From Streptomyces malaysiense (GTDB taxonomy: Bacteria > Actinomycetota > Actinomycetes > Streptomycetales > Streptomycetaceae), in the NCBI RefSeq assembly GCF_000980885.2, contig NZ_LBDA02000049.1, positions 1 through 64,000 of the forward strand: a stretch of DNA of 64,000 bases, given 5' to 3'. The position numbers were made by a program, and so were the translations under genes. Shown piece by piece: positions 20,079 to 29,104 of the stretch; positions within the stretch are counted from its first letter, which is position 1, and every line of letters begins with the position of its first letter. The notes under the pieces were generated by a model. It saw only the letters and a program-made list of their open reading frames with translations, did not search any database and had not been told where the DNA came from.

Positions 20079-20900
20079 GTGAGTGTCGTACCCGCGCAGG
20101 TTCTGCCGGACACAGCCCGCGGCGTGCCGGAGGCGGGGCCGGCCGCGGCCGAGCTCGCCCCCGCGGCGCGGCTGTGGCCCGCGCTGGTGGCCGTGTACCG
20201 GGCGCAGCTGTCCCGGGCCCGGGTGGCGCGGATCCCGCTGCTGTTCGTGGCGACCTTCCAGTCCATCGGCATCACCGTGATGATGCGCGGTGTCGTCGGC
20301 AACGGCTTCGAGGCGCGGTCCGTGGTGGCCGGCTCGTCCGTGCTGGTCGTCGCGTTCGTCGCACTCAATCTGCTGGCCCAGTACTTCGGGCAGCTGCGGG
20401 CCGGCGGCGGGCTCGACCACTACGCCACGCTGCCGGTGCCGCCCGCCTCGGTGGTGCTGGGCACGGCGGCGGCGTACGCCTCCTTCACCCTGCCCGGGAC
20501 GCTGGTGACCGCCGTCTTCGGCTGCGTCCTGTTCGGGCTGCCGCTGGCCAACCTGTGGGTGCTGCTGGCCGTCGTGCCGCTCGCCGGGGCCGCGCTGTCC
20601 GGGCTCGGCGCGGCGCTCGGCCTGCTGGCGCCCCGCCCCGAGCTGGCCACGCTGCTCGGGCAGCTGGGCATGTCCGCGGCGTTGCTGCTCGGAGTGCTGC
20701 CGCCCGACCGGATGCCGGAGATCATCCGGCTGGCGCGGGACCTGCTGCCCTCCACCTACGGCGTGGAGGCGTACGCCCGCACCTTCGGCGCCCACCCGGA
20801 CTGGGCCGTCGTCCTCGCTGACCTGGGGGTGTGCGCGGGGGTCGGGGTGGTCTCGCTGGCCGTGGCCGCGTGGGCCTACCGCAGGGCCGCCGTCCGGTGA
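20079..20900 (+). CDS. ABC-2 type transporter permease
   Basis: A 273-aa membrane protein with six hydrophobic segments spread over residues ~50-270, an ABC-2 exporter layout. The N-terminal ~40 residues are polar. The GTG start follows GAGGAGC. It is co-directional with and adjacent to its ATPase. The substrate is not evident. Confidence 0.88.
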   Translation: MSVVPAQVLPDTARGVPEAGPAAAELAPAARLWPALVAVYRAQLSRARVARIPLLFVATFQSIGITVMMRGVVGNGFEARSVVAGSSVLVVAFVALNLLAQYFGQLRAGGGLDHYATLPVPPASVVLGTAAAYASFTLPGTLVTAVFGCVLFGLPLANLWVLLAVVPLAGAALSGLGAALGLLAPRPELATLLGQLGMSAALLLGVLPPDRMPEIIRLARDLLPSTYGVEAYARTFGAHPDWAVVLADLGVCAGVGVVSLAVAAWAYRRAAVR

Positions 20901-20934
20901 CGCGGCGCACAGGCCGACCTGGCACGATGGCAGG

Positions 20935-21591
20935 GTGACCGCACCGCTGAATCCGCCCCCGCCCCCGCACGACCACTCCGCGCACCAGGTCTGGCAGGCG
21001 CCGCCCGCCGGGGCGCCGATGGCGGGCGCCTACGAAGAGGACGGCCCCGGGATGAAGACCGAAGCGCGCGAGGCCGCCGTGATCACCGTGCTGGTGACGG
21101 TGTGCGGAGCGCTGCTCGGGCTGCTGTGGTGGCGGCTGGCACCCCAGGTGCCGCTGGTCGGCGACCAGTCGGGCAACAGCTGGGTGGTCTATCTCAAGGA
21201 CACCGAGGGCGAGCAGGCGATCGGCGTGGACGGCACGTTCACCCTGCTGGCGCTCGCGTTCGGCGCGGTGAGCGGGCTCGCCGCGTTCCTGTGGCGCAGG
21301 CGCGGCGGCGTACCGCTGGTCGTCGGCCTGGCGCTCGGCGGACTGCTCGGCTCCCTGCTGGCCTGGCGGCTCGGCGTGTGGCTCGGTCCCACGTCCGACG
21401 TGATCGCCCATGCCCGAGCGGTCGGCAAGGGAGTCACCTTCCCGGCCCCGCTGCGTCTGGGGGCGAAGGCCGCGCTGCTGTCCTGGCCGTTCGCCGCGGT
21501 GCTGGTCCATCTCGGCCTGACCGCCCTGTTCGGCCCCCGCGACCCCGAGCCCCAGCACCCGGGCGAGGTGCCGCTCACGCCCGCGCCGTAG
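20935..21591 (+). CDS. DUF2567-like membrane protein
   Basis: A 218-aa protein. A Pro/His-rich N-terminus (PPPPPHDHSAHQ) precedes four membrane helices (~45-65, ~100-120, ~125-150, ~175-195). The loop after TM1 contains LWWRLAPQVPLV and a conserved GTFTLLAL, resembling actinobacterial DUF2567 proteins. The GTG start lies 34 nt after the permease stop, so it may belong to the same transcript. Function unknown. Confidence 0.7.
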   Translation: MTAPLNPPPPPHDHSAHQVWQAPPAGAPMAGAYEEDGPGMKTEAREAAVITVLVTVCGALLGLLWWRLAPQVPLVGDQSGNSWVVYLKDTEGEQAIGVDGTFTLLALAFGAVSGLAAFLWRRRGGVPLVVGLALGGLLGSLLAWRLGVWLGPTSDVIAHARAVGKGVTFPAPLRLGAKAALLSWPFAAVLVHLGLTALFGPRDPEPQHPGEVPLTPAP

Positions 21592-21607
21592 GCGGGCCGG
21601 CGCCGTC

Positions 21608-22108
21608 TCAGCCCCGTCCGATGGGCGCCCGCACCGCTCCCGTCAGCTCCGCCAGGTCGCCCGGCGCCAGCTCCACCTCCAGGCCCCGCCGCCCCGCCGA
21701 CACACAGATCGTGGCGTGGCCGAGGGCCGAGTCGTCCAGGACGGTGCGGAGCCTCTTGCGCTGGCCGAGCGGGGAGATCCCGCCGCGGACGTAGCCGGTG
21801 GTGCGTTCGGCCAGGGCCGGGTCGGCCATGGCGGCGCGCTTGCCGCCCACCGCCGAGGCGAGGGCCTTCAGATCGAGGGTGCCCGCGACCGGGACGACGC
21901 CGACGACGAGGTCGCCGTCCACGTCGGCCACCAGCGTCTTGAAGACGCGGTCGGGGGAGACGCCCATCGCCTCCGCGGCCTCCTCGCCGTAGGAGGGGTG
22001 GGCGGGGTCGTGGTCGTAGGCGTGGACCGTGAACTCCACGCCCGCCGCGCTCAGCGCGACCGTCGCCGGGGTCCCCCCGGACTGCTGCTTCCTGGGCTTC
22101 TTCGCCAT
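21608..22108 (-). CDS. ybaK: YbaK/EbsC-family Cys-tRNA(Pro) deacylase
   Basis: A 166-aa trans-editing enzyme that hydrolyses misacylated Cys-tRNA(Pro). Family hallmarks are FKTLVADVDG, VVGVVPVAGTLDLKALA, the conserved Lys in GGKRAAMADP and GYVRGGISPLGQ. The basic N-terminal patch (AKKPRKQQ) may aid tRNA binding. It starts 12 nt after the LON-domain gene with no clear SD, suggesting coupled translation. Confidence 0.92.
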   Translation of the reverse strand: MAKKPRKQQSGGTPATVALSAAGVEFTVHAYDHDPAHPSYGEEAAEAMGVSPDRVFKTLVADVDGDLVVGVVPVAGTLDLKALASAVGGKRAAMADPALAERTTGYVRGGISPLGQRKRLRTVLDDSALGHATICVSAGRRGLEVELAPGDLAELTGAVRAPIGRG

Positions 22109-22120
22109 GAGGATGTGGAC

Positions 22121-22861
22121 TCAGTTCAGACTGGTCGGCGTCCGCGTCAGCTCGAACGCGGGCAGCGACGGCAGATTACGGATGATGGCGGTCTCGCCGC
22201 GCAGGAGCCGCAGCTCGTCGCGCAGCCGGGAGGCGGTGTCCGGTGCCTGGAGCAGCCGCTGCTTGGTCGGCGTGTCGTGCACCATCGCGGCCGCCACCAG
22301 GTACGACACCACGCTCGGATCGTCCGGCAGTTCCGCGCTGGTGGCGAGCGACCGCTCCCGTGCCCCCGCCAGCCGCTTCTGGTACTGCCTGAAGGCCCGC
22401 AGCACGCCCTCCGCGAGCGCTCCCGCCTCGTCGCCGGGCTCCTCCGGCAGCTCCTCCAGCTCGGCCGTCAGATACGGCCCCGAGGCGTCCACCGACAGCA
22501 GCCGCACCCGGGTCGTACCGGTCGCGAGCACCTCGAAGGCACCGCCGGCGCGCTCCCGGATGGTCGCCGCGTCCGCGATGCAGCCCATCTGGTGGAAGGA
22601 CTTGAGCGGGTCCGGGCCGAAGCCCGCGGCCGGGCCCCGCTCGGGCTCAGCCGTGGGGTCGGGCATGCCGGGGGCGCTGGGCGCCACCTCGTACCCGTCG
22701 CGGATGGCCACGACGGCGAACCGCCGCGGCTCCTCCTCGGGGGTCTTCAGCAGCTCGCGCATCATGGCGCGATAACGCTCCTCGAAGACGTTGAGCGGCA
22801 GCACGAGTCCCGGGAAGAGGACCGTGTTCAGCGGGAAGAGCGGCAGACGGACGGTGGTCAC
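22121..22861 (-). CDS. LON substrate-binding domain protein
   Basis: A 246-aa stand-alone Lon N-terminal (PUA-like) domain with no ATPase or protease domain. Typical motifs: LPLFPLNTVLFPGLVLPLNVFE at the start (residues ~5-26), then RRFAVVAI and GCIADAATI. A helical bundle follows (~165-235). Such proteins are assumed to recognise unfolded or degron-bearing substrates, but no reaction is established. The GTG at 22861 sits 11 nt downstream of the preceding gene. Confidence 0.88.
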   Translation of the reverse strand: MTTVRLPLFPLNTVLFPGLVLPLNVFEERYRAMMRELLKTPEEEPRRFAVVAIRDGYEVAPSAPGMPDPTAEPERGPAAGFGPDPLKSFHQMGCIADAATIRERAGGAFEVLATGTTRVRLLSVDASGPYLTAELEELPEEPGDEAGALAEGVLRAFRQYQKRLAGARERSLATSAELPDDPSVVSYLVAAAMVHDTPTKQRLLQAPDTASRLRDELRLLRGETAIIRNLPSLPAFELTRTPTSLN

Positions 22862-22872
22862 GGCGCCCCAGC

Positions 22873-23958
22873 CTAATGGTCTGCGGGGCGGGCGTGTCGG
22901 CGGTGTCCGGGCGAAAGGTCCTCGGGCGCCGGCAGCAGCACGGACAGAGCGGGCGCCCCGCCCCCCGACAGCAGCTGCTCGCGCAGCCGCAGGAAGTGGC
23001 CGAGCGGGTCGTCCGAGAACCGGTCCCAGGGGCAGGAGGTCACATAGGGGCCGATCAGCCGCACCAGGGCGCGGGCGTCGTCGGGGCGGTCCAGGCGCAG
23101 CAGGACGTAGAGCAGCTTGTTGCGCACCCCGGCGGGCTCCGGATCGGCCGCCGCGAACCGCGCCGACAGGGCTATCGCGCGGTCGGCCGCGGAGTCCAGC
23201 CGCCGCCGGGGCACCCCGGGTCCGCCGCCCTCGGTCAGATAGCCGTAGGCGGCCCACGCGGGCAGCACCTGCACCAGCGAGTCCGCCGGAGCGTCCTGCG
23301 CGGCCAGCTCGGCGAAGTCGAAGCAGGCGCGGTGCGCGGTGCTCGGCACGTGCGGGGCGTCCCCGAAGCGGACGCAGCAGAACGCGCCCAGATAGCGCAG
23401 GGCGGCCACGTGGCAGCCGTAGTGGTGCGGGGCTCGGCGCAGCGCCGCCTCCCACAGTTCCTCGAAGTAGCGGTGCCCGGCCCGTGAGCCGCGCGCGTGG
23501 TCCAGCGCGATCCGCCAGGGCACCGGGTCCCGGTCGTCGGCCCGCGCGGCGGCCGTGATCAGCGGGCTGACCTCGCGCAGCAGTTCGGCGCGGGCCGGCG
23601 AGGACCACACCCGGTCCACCGCCAGCTGGGCCGCCACCAGCAGGGAGCCGGGGTCGTCCGGCTCGGCCGCCCGCCAGTCCTCGAACCACTCGGTGCGCAG
23701 CCGGGCGAAGGCGGCCAGCCGCCGGGCGTACCGGTCGTGGTCCTCCCACTCGGACGCGGCCCGGGTGCCCGCCAGCAGCTCGGCCGCGTCCCGGTACTCG
23801 CCCCGCCCGGCGGAGACCAGCGCGGGCGAGAGCCGCTCGTCGGGCGCGTCGAGCACGGCCTCGTCCCCGGAAGGAATCGTTCCGGCCGGGCGCGCGGCAC
23901 GTCGGGACATCCGGGAGCGGCGGAGGAACGAGGGCAGCGCAACCATGGTGCGGACCAT
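22873..23958 (-). CDS. Alpha-helical protein of unknown function
   Basis: About 361 aa. A basic N-terminus (SFLRRSRMSRRAARP) precedes Ala/Leu/Arg-rich helical sequence with Trp-containing segments (WFEDWRAAEP, RYFEELWEAAL) and HHYGCHVAALRYLG. The spacing suggests TPR-like or solenoid helices. It has no membrane segment and no recognised catalytic motif. The start is uncertain: ATG 23958 or 23946, neither with a good SD. It is the first gene of a three-gene minus-strand group with the LON protein and YbaK. Confidence 0.65.
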   Translation of the reverse strand: MVRTMVALPSFLRRSRMSRRAARPAGTIPSGDEAVLDAPDERLSPALVSAGRGEYRDAAELLAGTRAASEWEDHDRYARRLAAFARLRTEWFEDWRAAEPDDPGSLLVAAQLAVDRVWSSPARAELLREVSPLITAAARADDRDPVPWRIALDHARGSRAGHRYFEELWEAALRRAPHHYGCHVAALRYLGAFCCVRFGDAPHVPSTAHRACFDFAELAAQDAPADSLVQVLPAWAAYGYLTEGGGPGVPRRRLDSAADRAIALSARFAAADPEPAGVRNKLLYVLLRLDRPDDARALVRLIGPYVTSCPWDRFSDDPLGHFLRLREQLLSGGGAPALSVLLPAPEDLSPGHRRHARPADH

Positions 23959-24138
23959 TGAAAGTCCGCAGGTCGGGGCTGCGCCAGAGGCTTGGGGGAA
24001 GTCGCGGAAGGTTGTACGGCCAAGGGTCAAGGACCGGCAAAGGGTGGCTGTTCGCTTTCTGTGCGACAGGGTGGGGCAAGGGCCGTCTCCACGTACATGA
24101 CCGCACACGACCACACACACCCGCGCACAGCCGCGCGG

Positions 24139-25716
24139 TCAGCCGCGCCGCAGCAGCCGGGTCGCCCCCGCCGCCACCGTCGTCGCCAGGATCCAGCCGA
24201 GCAGGATCATCACCGCGGACAGCCACTGCCAGGGGCCGCGCAGCTGCCACTCGCCGACCTGCCCGAGGTCGATCACCGGCAGCAGCAGGTCCAGGGTGAA
24301 CAGCGCCGGGCTCCAGTAGGGGTGCTCGCCGTGGTTCGTCGGAGGGTGCGCGGCATGGGCGAAGGTGAGGGTGCCGGCCGCCCAGAGCACCGCCATCCAC
24401 ACCGCGGCGCGGCCGGGCCGGTAGCCGTACGCGACCGTCAGGTCCTGGACGTAGCCCCAGAGCTTGCCCGCCAGCGGCAGCGTCTCGCGGCGCCTGCGCT
24501 GCTTGGCGAGCAGTACTTCCCTGGCGTCCTCGTCCTCCCCGGCCTCCCGCAGCACCGAGGCGAGTCGCTCGTACGGCTCCGGGGCGTACTCGGCGGTGGC
24601 CGCGGCGACCCAGTCCAGGCGCCGGGTCAGCGGGAACGGGCCCTGCGGCACCAGATTCTCGTAGGCGAAGCCGCCCATGTGCAGCCGCCCGGCGCCCGGC
24701 CAGGCGCCCGCGCGGTCCACCAGGTTCATGATCTGCGCCCCCGACAGCACCACCTTGCCGCGCTGCGGCCCGTCCCCGAGGAAGCGCAGCTCGGGCGCGT
24801 GCACCCGGCGCAGCGACAGCTCCTGGTCGTCGGTGAGGGTGAACCGGGACCGCTCCAGGTCCACCGCGTCCCCGAACCGCCCGTCGTCCAGCCGCAGCCC
24901 GCCCTGACACTCGAACCGCTGGATCCGGGTCCCGCGCGCCGGGGTGGTCCCGCTGAGCAGCGGGTTCCCCACGCCGGCCGGGGTCAGGTACAGGGTGCGC
25001 TCCACGCTGAGCTGGGGCGCGTTCAGGGCCAGCCGGGCGTACGGGTTGGACAGGCGCGCGCCGCGCAGGCTCAGCGACCCCCCGGTCTGGGCGCCGCGCA
25101 GCCGCAGCTCGCCGTGCGACTCCAGCAGCTCCGCCTGGAGGTCCTGGCCGACGTTGAGTCCGTCGGCGGAGATCGAACGCCCGCTGCGGTCGCGGTACAC
25201 GATCGCCTGGTTGAGCAGGAGATCGGTGCCGATGTGCGCGTCGGTCAGCCGGACCCCGTTCTGGAAGCGGCAGCGCGGCAGGTGCAGGTCGCCCTCGGTG
25301 TGCACCCGGGCCGCCTCCAGGCGCGGCACCGAGCAGTTCACCAGGCGCAGCGTGCTGAACCGCGCCTCCGGCACCAGCACCTGTTCGTCGAAGCGGCAGT
25401 CACTCAGCTCGGTGTACGGCCGCACGGTCCCGCCCGCCAGATCCAGGGCGCCCGTGACCCGCACCCCGGCGAGCTTCAGCGCGGACACCCGCCCGGCGAG
25501 CGCGGGCGGTCCGTCCAGCAGCAGCCAGGCGACGATGCGCGCCCGCACGGACCGCTCGGGCCCCCAGGGATGGCCGCCGTGCGGATCGTCCACGACGGAG
25601 TCGCCGCTGCCCAGGTCGTACACACTGCCGTTGCGGAAGGCCTGCCACATGCCCGCCTCGGCCGCGGTCAGGTCGTCCGGCAGGTCCCCGGCGGCGAAGC
25701 CGGTCCCCTCGGTCAC
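24139..25716 (-). CDS. Membrane protein with beta-solenoid-like domain
   Basis: A 525-aa protein. Residues ~60-330 show short strand-turn repeats with alternating small and hydrophobic residues (LKLAGVRVTGALDLAGG, LRLVNCSVPRLEAARV, LSLRGARLSN), like a right-handed beta-helix related to pentapeptide-repeat proteins. A basic linker (KQRRRRETLPLAG) leads to three C-terminal membrane helices (~430-520). The layout suggests a large cytoplasmic beta-helix anchored to the membrane. The GTG start follows AAGGAAGG. It is divergent from hisD. No function can be assigned. Confidence 0.75.
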   Translation of the reverse strand: MTEGTGFAAGDLPDDLTAAEAGMWQAFRNGSVYDLGSGDSVVDDPHGGHPWGPERSVRARIVAWLLLDGPPALAGRVSALKLAGVRVTGALDLAGGTVRPYTELSDCRFDEQVLVPEARFSTLRLVNCSVPRLEAARVHTEGDLHLPRCRFQNGVRLTDAHIGTDLLLNQAIVYRDRSGRSISADGLNVGQDLQAELLESHGELRLRGAQTGGSLSLRGARLSNPYARLALNAPQLSVERTLYLTPAGVGNPLLSGTTPARGTRIQRFECQGGLRLDDGRFGDAVDLERSRFTLTDDQELSLRRVHAPELRFLGDGPQRGKVVLSGAQIMNLVDRAGAWPGAGRLHMGGFAYENLVPQGPFPLTRRLDWVAAATAEYAPEPYERLASVLREAGEDEDAREVLLAKQRRRRETLPLAGKLWGYVQDLTVAYGYRPGRAAVWMAVLWAAGTLTFAHAAHPPTNHGEHPYWSPALFTLDLLLPVIDLGQVGEWQLRGPWQWLSAVMILLGWILATTVAAGATRLLRRG

Positions 25717-25830
25717 CGCTGTTCCTTCCTTCTCCGCTGTCCGGGTGATTCGTCCAGCCGTTGATGCCCGCTGGGTGACGCCCGGAACACCCGGGGTGAA
25801 GGGGATCTTCCGAGTTCCGGCCAGCGTCTG

Positions 25831-25870
25831 TACCAGACATTGGTCCACGGCCTGTATCAGCCACTGATAC
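25831..25870. promoter_or_regulatory. Two tandem related palindromes upstream of hisD (candidate operator)
   Basis: Box 1 (25831-25846) and box 2 (25855-25870) match at 11 of 16 positions; their centres are 24 bp apart. Box 2 extends to a perfect GTATCAG-CCA-CTGATAC (25854-25870). Box 1 contains ACCA-n5-TGGT. The shared pattern is TAYCAG-n-CA-n-TGRT. The location, 42-81 bp before the hisD start, fits a repressor site for the his operon or the divergent gene. Confidence 0.55.
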
Positions 25871-25911
25871 GTGCGGACGACTACGGACGGCGGTCTGAGA
25901 GAATTGGGACC

Positions 25912-27237
25912 GTGATTTCCCGAATCGATCTGCGCGGCGACGCCCTCCCCGAGGGACCCGCCCTGCGTGACCTGCTGCCCCGAGCCGACTTCGACGTTCA
26001 GGCCGCCCTGGAGAAGGTGCGTCCGATCTGCGAGGACGTGCATCATCGTGGCGACGCGGCGCTGATCGAGTTCGCGGAGAGGTTCGACGGGGTGCGGCTG
26101 GAATCCGTCCGTGTCCCGGCCCGGGCGCTCGCCGACGCGCTGGCCGGCCTCGACGCGGACGTGCGCGCCGCCCTGGAGGAGTCCATCCGGCGCGCCCGTC
26201 TCGTGCACCGCGCGCAGCGCCGCACCACCCACACCACCCAGGTCGTCCCCGGCGGCGCGGTGACCGAGAAGTGGGTTCCGGTCGGGCGCGTCGGGCTGTA
26301 CGCGCCGGGCGGTCGCTCGGTCTACCCCTCCTCCGTGATCATGAACGCGGTCCCGGCCCAGGAGGCCGGCGTCGAGTCCGTCGCGCTCGCCTCCCCGCCG
26401 CAGGCCGGGTTCGGCGGGCTCCCGCATCCGACGATCCTTGCCGCCTGCGCGCTGCTCGGCGTGGACGAGGTGTACGCGGCCGGCGGCGCCACCGCCGTCG
26501 CGATGTTCGCGTACGGCACCGAGTCCTGCCCGCCCGCCGACATGGTCACCGGGCCCGGCAACATCTGGGTGGCCGCCGCCAAGCGCTACTTCACCGGCCG
26601 CATCGGCATCGACACCGAGGCCGGACCCACCGAGATCGCGATCCTCGCCGACGACACCGCCGACCCGGCGCACGTGGCCGCCGACCTGATCAGCCAGGCC
26701 GAGCACGACCCGCTCGCGGCCGCCGTGCTCGTCACCGACTCCACGGACCTCGCGGACGCGGTGGAGAAGGAGCTGGAGCCGCAGGTCGCGGCCACCAAGC
26801 ACATCGACGACCGGATCCGCCCGGCCCTCGCGGGCCGGCAGTCCGCGATCGTCCTGGTGGACGGCGTCGAGGAGGGTCTGAAGGTGGTCGACGCGTACGG
26901 CGCCGAGCACCTGGAGATCCAGACCGCCGACGCCGCCGCCGTGGCCGACCGGGTGCGCAACGCGGGCGCGATCTTCATCGGCCCCTGGGCGCCCGTCTCC
27001 CTCGGCGACTACGCGGCCGGATCCAACCACGTCCTGCCGACCGGTGGCTGCGCCTGCCACTCCTCGGGCCTGTCCGTGCAGTCCTTCCTGCGCGGCATCC
27101 ACATCGTCGACTACACCAGGGAAGCGCTGGCCGAGGTCGCGCATCACGTGGTGACGCTGGCGGAGGCGGAGGACCTGCCGGCGCACGGCGCGGCGGTCAA
27201 GGCGAGGTTCGGCTGGAAGGTACCGGAGAGCAAGTGA
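25912..27237 (+). CDS. hisD: Histidinol dehydrogenase
   Basis: A 441-aa zinc enzyme that oxidises L-histidinol to L-histidine in two NAD-dependent steps, the last reactions of the pathway. Family motifs include VGLYAPGGRSVYPSSVIMNA, the central MVTGPGNIWVAAAKR and TEAGPTEIAI, and the C-terminal NHVLPTGGCACHSSGLSVQ. The GTG start at 25912 follows GGGAC. It is the first gene of the his operon, and its stop overlaps the hisC start as GTGA. Confidence 0.97.
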   Translation: MISRIDLRGDALPEGPALRDLLPRADFDVQAALEKVRPICEDVHHRGDAALIEFAERFDGVRLESVRVPARALADALAGLDADVRAALEESIRRARLVHRAQRRTTHTTQVVPGGAVTEKWVPVGRVGLYAPGGRSVYPSSVIMNAVPAQEAGVESVALASPPQAGFGGLPHPTILAACALLGVDEVYAAGGATAVAMFAYGTESCPPADMVTGPGNIWVAAAKRYFTGRIGIDTEAGPTEIAILADDTADPAHVAADLISQAEHDPLAAAVLVTDSTDLADAVEKELEPQVAATKHIDDRIRPALAGRQSAIVLVDGVEEGLKVVDAYGAEHLEIQTADAAAVADRVRNAGAIFIGPWAPVSLGDYAAGSNHVLPTGGCACHSSGLSVQSFLRGIHIVDYTREALAEVAHHVVTLAEAEDLPAHGAAVKARFGWKVPESK

Positions 27238-28346
27238 GCGACGTAAGGATCGACGACCTCCCCATCCGGGACGAGCTGCGCGGCAAGTCCCCTTACGGCG
27301 CGCCCCAGTTGGACGTCCCGGTCCGCCTGAACACGAACGAGAACCCGTACCCGCTGCCCGAGCCGCTCGTCGAGCGGATCGCGGAGCGGGTCCGGGAGGC
27401 CGCCCGCGACCTGAACCGCTACCCCGACCGGGACGCGGTCCGGCTGCGCACCGAGCTGGCCAAGTACCTCAGCGACACCGGCGGCTTCCCGCTCGCCCTG
27501 GAGAACGTCTGGGCGGCGAACGGCTCCAACGAGGTCATCCAGCAGCTGCTCCAGACCTTCGGCGGGCCCGGCCGCAGCGCGATCGGCTTCGAGCCGTCGT
27601 ACTCGATGCACGCGCTCATCGCCCGCGGCACCGGCACCGGCTGGATCTCCGGGCCCCGCGAAGAGGACTTCACCATCGACCCGGCCGCCGCCGCGCGCGC
27701 CATCGCCGAGCACAAGCCGGACGTGGTCTTCCTCACCACCCCCAACAACCCCACGGGCAACGCGGTTCCGGCCGGGACGGTCCGCGCGCTGTACGACGCG
27801 GCGCAGGCGGCCAAGCCGTCGATGGTGGTCGTGGACGAGGCGTACGTCGAGTTCAGCCACGGCGACTCGCTCCTGCCGCTGCTCGAAGGCCGCCCGCACC
27901 TGGTGATCTCGCGCACCATGTCCAAGGCGTTCGGCGCGGCGGGCCTGCGTCTCGGCTACCTCGCGGCCGACCCGGCCGTGGTGGACGCCGTCCAGCTGGT
28001 CCGGCTGCCGTACCACCTGTCGGCGATCACCCAGGCGACCGCGCTGGCCGCCCTGGAGCACACCGACACCCTGCTCGGCTATGTCGAGCAGCTGAAGTCC
28101 GAGCGGGACCGGCTGGTCGCCGAGCTGCGTGCGATCGGCTACGACGTCGTCGAGTCCGACGCGAACTTCGTGCAGTTCGGCCGGTTCGCCGACGCCCACG
28201 GAGTCTGGCGGAAGATCCTCGACCGGGGCGTCCTGGTCCGGGACAACGGCGTACCGGGATGGCTGCGGGTCTCCGCGGGCACGCCCGAGGAGAACGACGC
28301 GTTCCTCGACGCCGTACGTGAAGTCAAGAAGGAGCTTGAGGCATGA
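27234..28346 (+). CDS. hisC: Histidinol-phosphate aminotransferase
   Basis: A 370-aa class I PLP aminotransferase converting imidazole acetol-phosphate and glutamate to histidinol-phosphate. Motifs: LNTNENPYPLP, FLTTPNNPTGNAV, VVDEAYVEF and the PLP lysine in SRTMSKAFGAAGLRLGY. It overlaps hisD by 4 nt at the start and hisB by 4 nt at the end, implying translational coupling. Confidence 0.97.
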   Translation: MSDVRIDDLPIRDELRGKSPYGAPQLDVPVRLNTNENPYPLPEPLVERIAERVREAARDLNRYPDRDAVRLRTELAKYLSDTGGFPLALENVWAANGSNEVIQQLLQTFGGPGRSAIGFEPSYSMHALIARGTGTGWISGPREEDFTIDPAAAARAIAEHKPDVVFLTTPNNPTGNAVPAGTVRALYDAAQAAKPSMVVVDEAYVEFSHGDSLLPLLEGRPHLVISRTMSKAFGAAGLRLGYLAADPAVVDAVQLVRLPYHLSAITQATALAALEHTDTLLGYVEQLKSERDRLVAELRAIGYDVVESDANFVQFGRFADAHGVWRKILDRGVLVRDNGVPGWLRVSAGTPEENDAFLDAVREVKKELEA

Positions 28347-28936
28347 GCCGCGTAGGGCGCGTCGAGCGCACCACCAAGGAGACCTCGGTCCTGGTCGAGA
28401 TAGACCTCGACGGCACCGGGCGGACCGACATCGCCACCGGCGTCGGCTTCTACGACCACATGCTCGACCAGCTCGGCCGGCACGGTCTGTTCGACCTGAC
28501 CGTGAAGACCGACGGCGATCTGCACATCGACTCCCACCACACCATCGAGGACACCGCCCTCGCGCTCGGCGCCGCCTTCAAGCAGGCGCTCGGCGACAAG
28601 GTGGGCATCTACCGCTTCGGCAACTGCACGGTCCCGCTGGACGAGTCCCTCGCCCAGGTCACCGTCGACCTGTCCGGCCGCCCCTACCTCGTGCACACCG
28701 AGCCCGAGCGCATGGCGCCGATGATCGGCGAGTACGACACCACGATGACCCGGCACATCCTGGAGTCCTTCGTGGCCCAGGCACAGGTCGCGCTGCACGT
28801 TCACGTACCGTACGGACGCAACGCCCATCACATCGTGGAGTGCCAGTTCAAGGCGCTCGCCAGGGCGCTGCGTTACGCCTCCGAGCGCGACCCGCGCGCG
28901 GCCGGCATCCTCCCGTCGACGAAGGGCGCGCTGTAA
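28343..28936 (+). CDS. hisB: Imidazoleglycerol-phosphate dehydratase
   Basis: A 197-aa monofunctional dehydratase (no HisB phosphatase domain, as usual in actinobacteria). Duplicated metal-binding motifs: DSHHTIEDTALALG and NAHHIVECQFKALARAL, which bind the Mn cluster. The ATG overlaps the hisC stop. A 54-aa membrane protein gene follows 3 nt after its stop. Confidence 0.97.
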   Translation: MSRVGRVERTTKETSVLVEIDLDGTGRTDIATGVGFYDHMLDQLGRHGLFDLTVKTDGDLHIDSHHTIEDTALALGAAFKQALGDKVGIYRFGNCTVPLDESLAQVTVDLSGRPYLVHTEPERMAPMIGEYDTTMTRHILESFVAQAQVALHVHVPYGRNAHHIVECQFKALARALRYASERDPRAAGILPSTKGAL

Positions 28937-28939
28937 CCC

Positions 28940-29104
28940 ATGACCGGTCTGTCGACCATCCTGATCGTCGTCGGCCTCTTCCTGGTCGGCGGCATCATCT
29001 CCTTCGTCAAGCAGAAGATGCCCACCAGCCTGATCGTGCTGCTCTCCATCGCGGCCGGGATGTGCCTGGTCGCCGGCGTCATGCGGCTGGAGGTGTGGAA
29101 TTGA
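28940..29104 (+). CDS. 54-aa two-helix membrane protein inside the his operon
   Basis: ATG 28940 starts 3 nt after hisB and the TGA (29102-29104) overlaps the start region of hisH, so it is embedded in the coupled operon. The protein starts MTGLSTILIVVGLFLVGG, has a basic loop (FVKQKMP) and a second hydrophobic helix (LIVLLSIAAGMCLVAGV), and ends RLEVWN. It is predicted to be a hairpin membrane protein. No function is known to me; it is too short for many gene finders. Position and perfect reading-frame fit support it being real. Confidence 0.8.
   Translation: MTGLSTILIVVGLFLVGGIISFVKQKMPTSLIVLLSIAAGMCLVAGVMRLEVWN

Noticed and set aside
20014..20082. 22-codon frame overlapping the ABC ATPase stop (ATGA)
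   Set aside because: Too short, no SD of its own and no recognisable content. The permease has a good SD and start at 20079.
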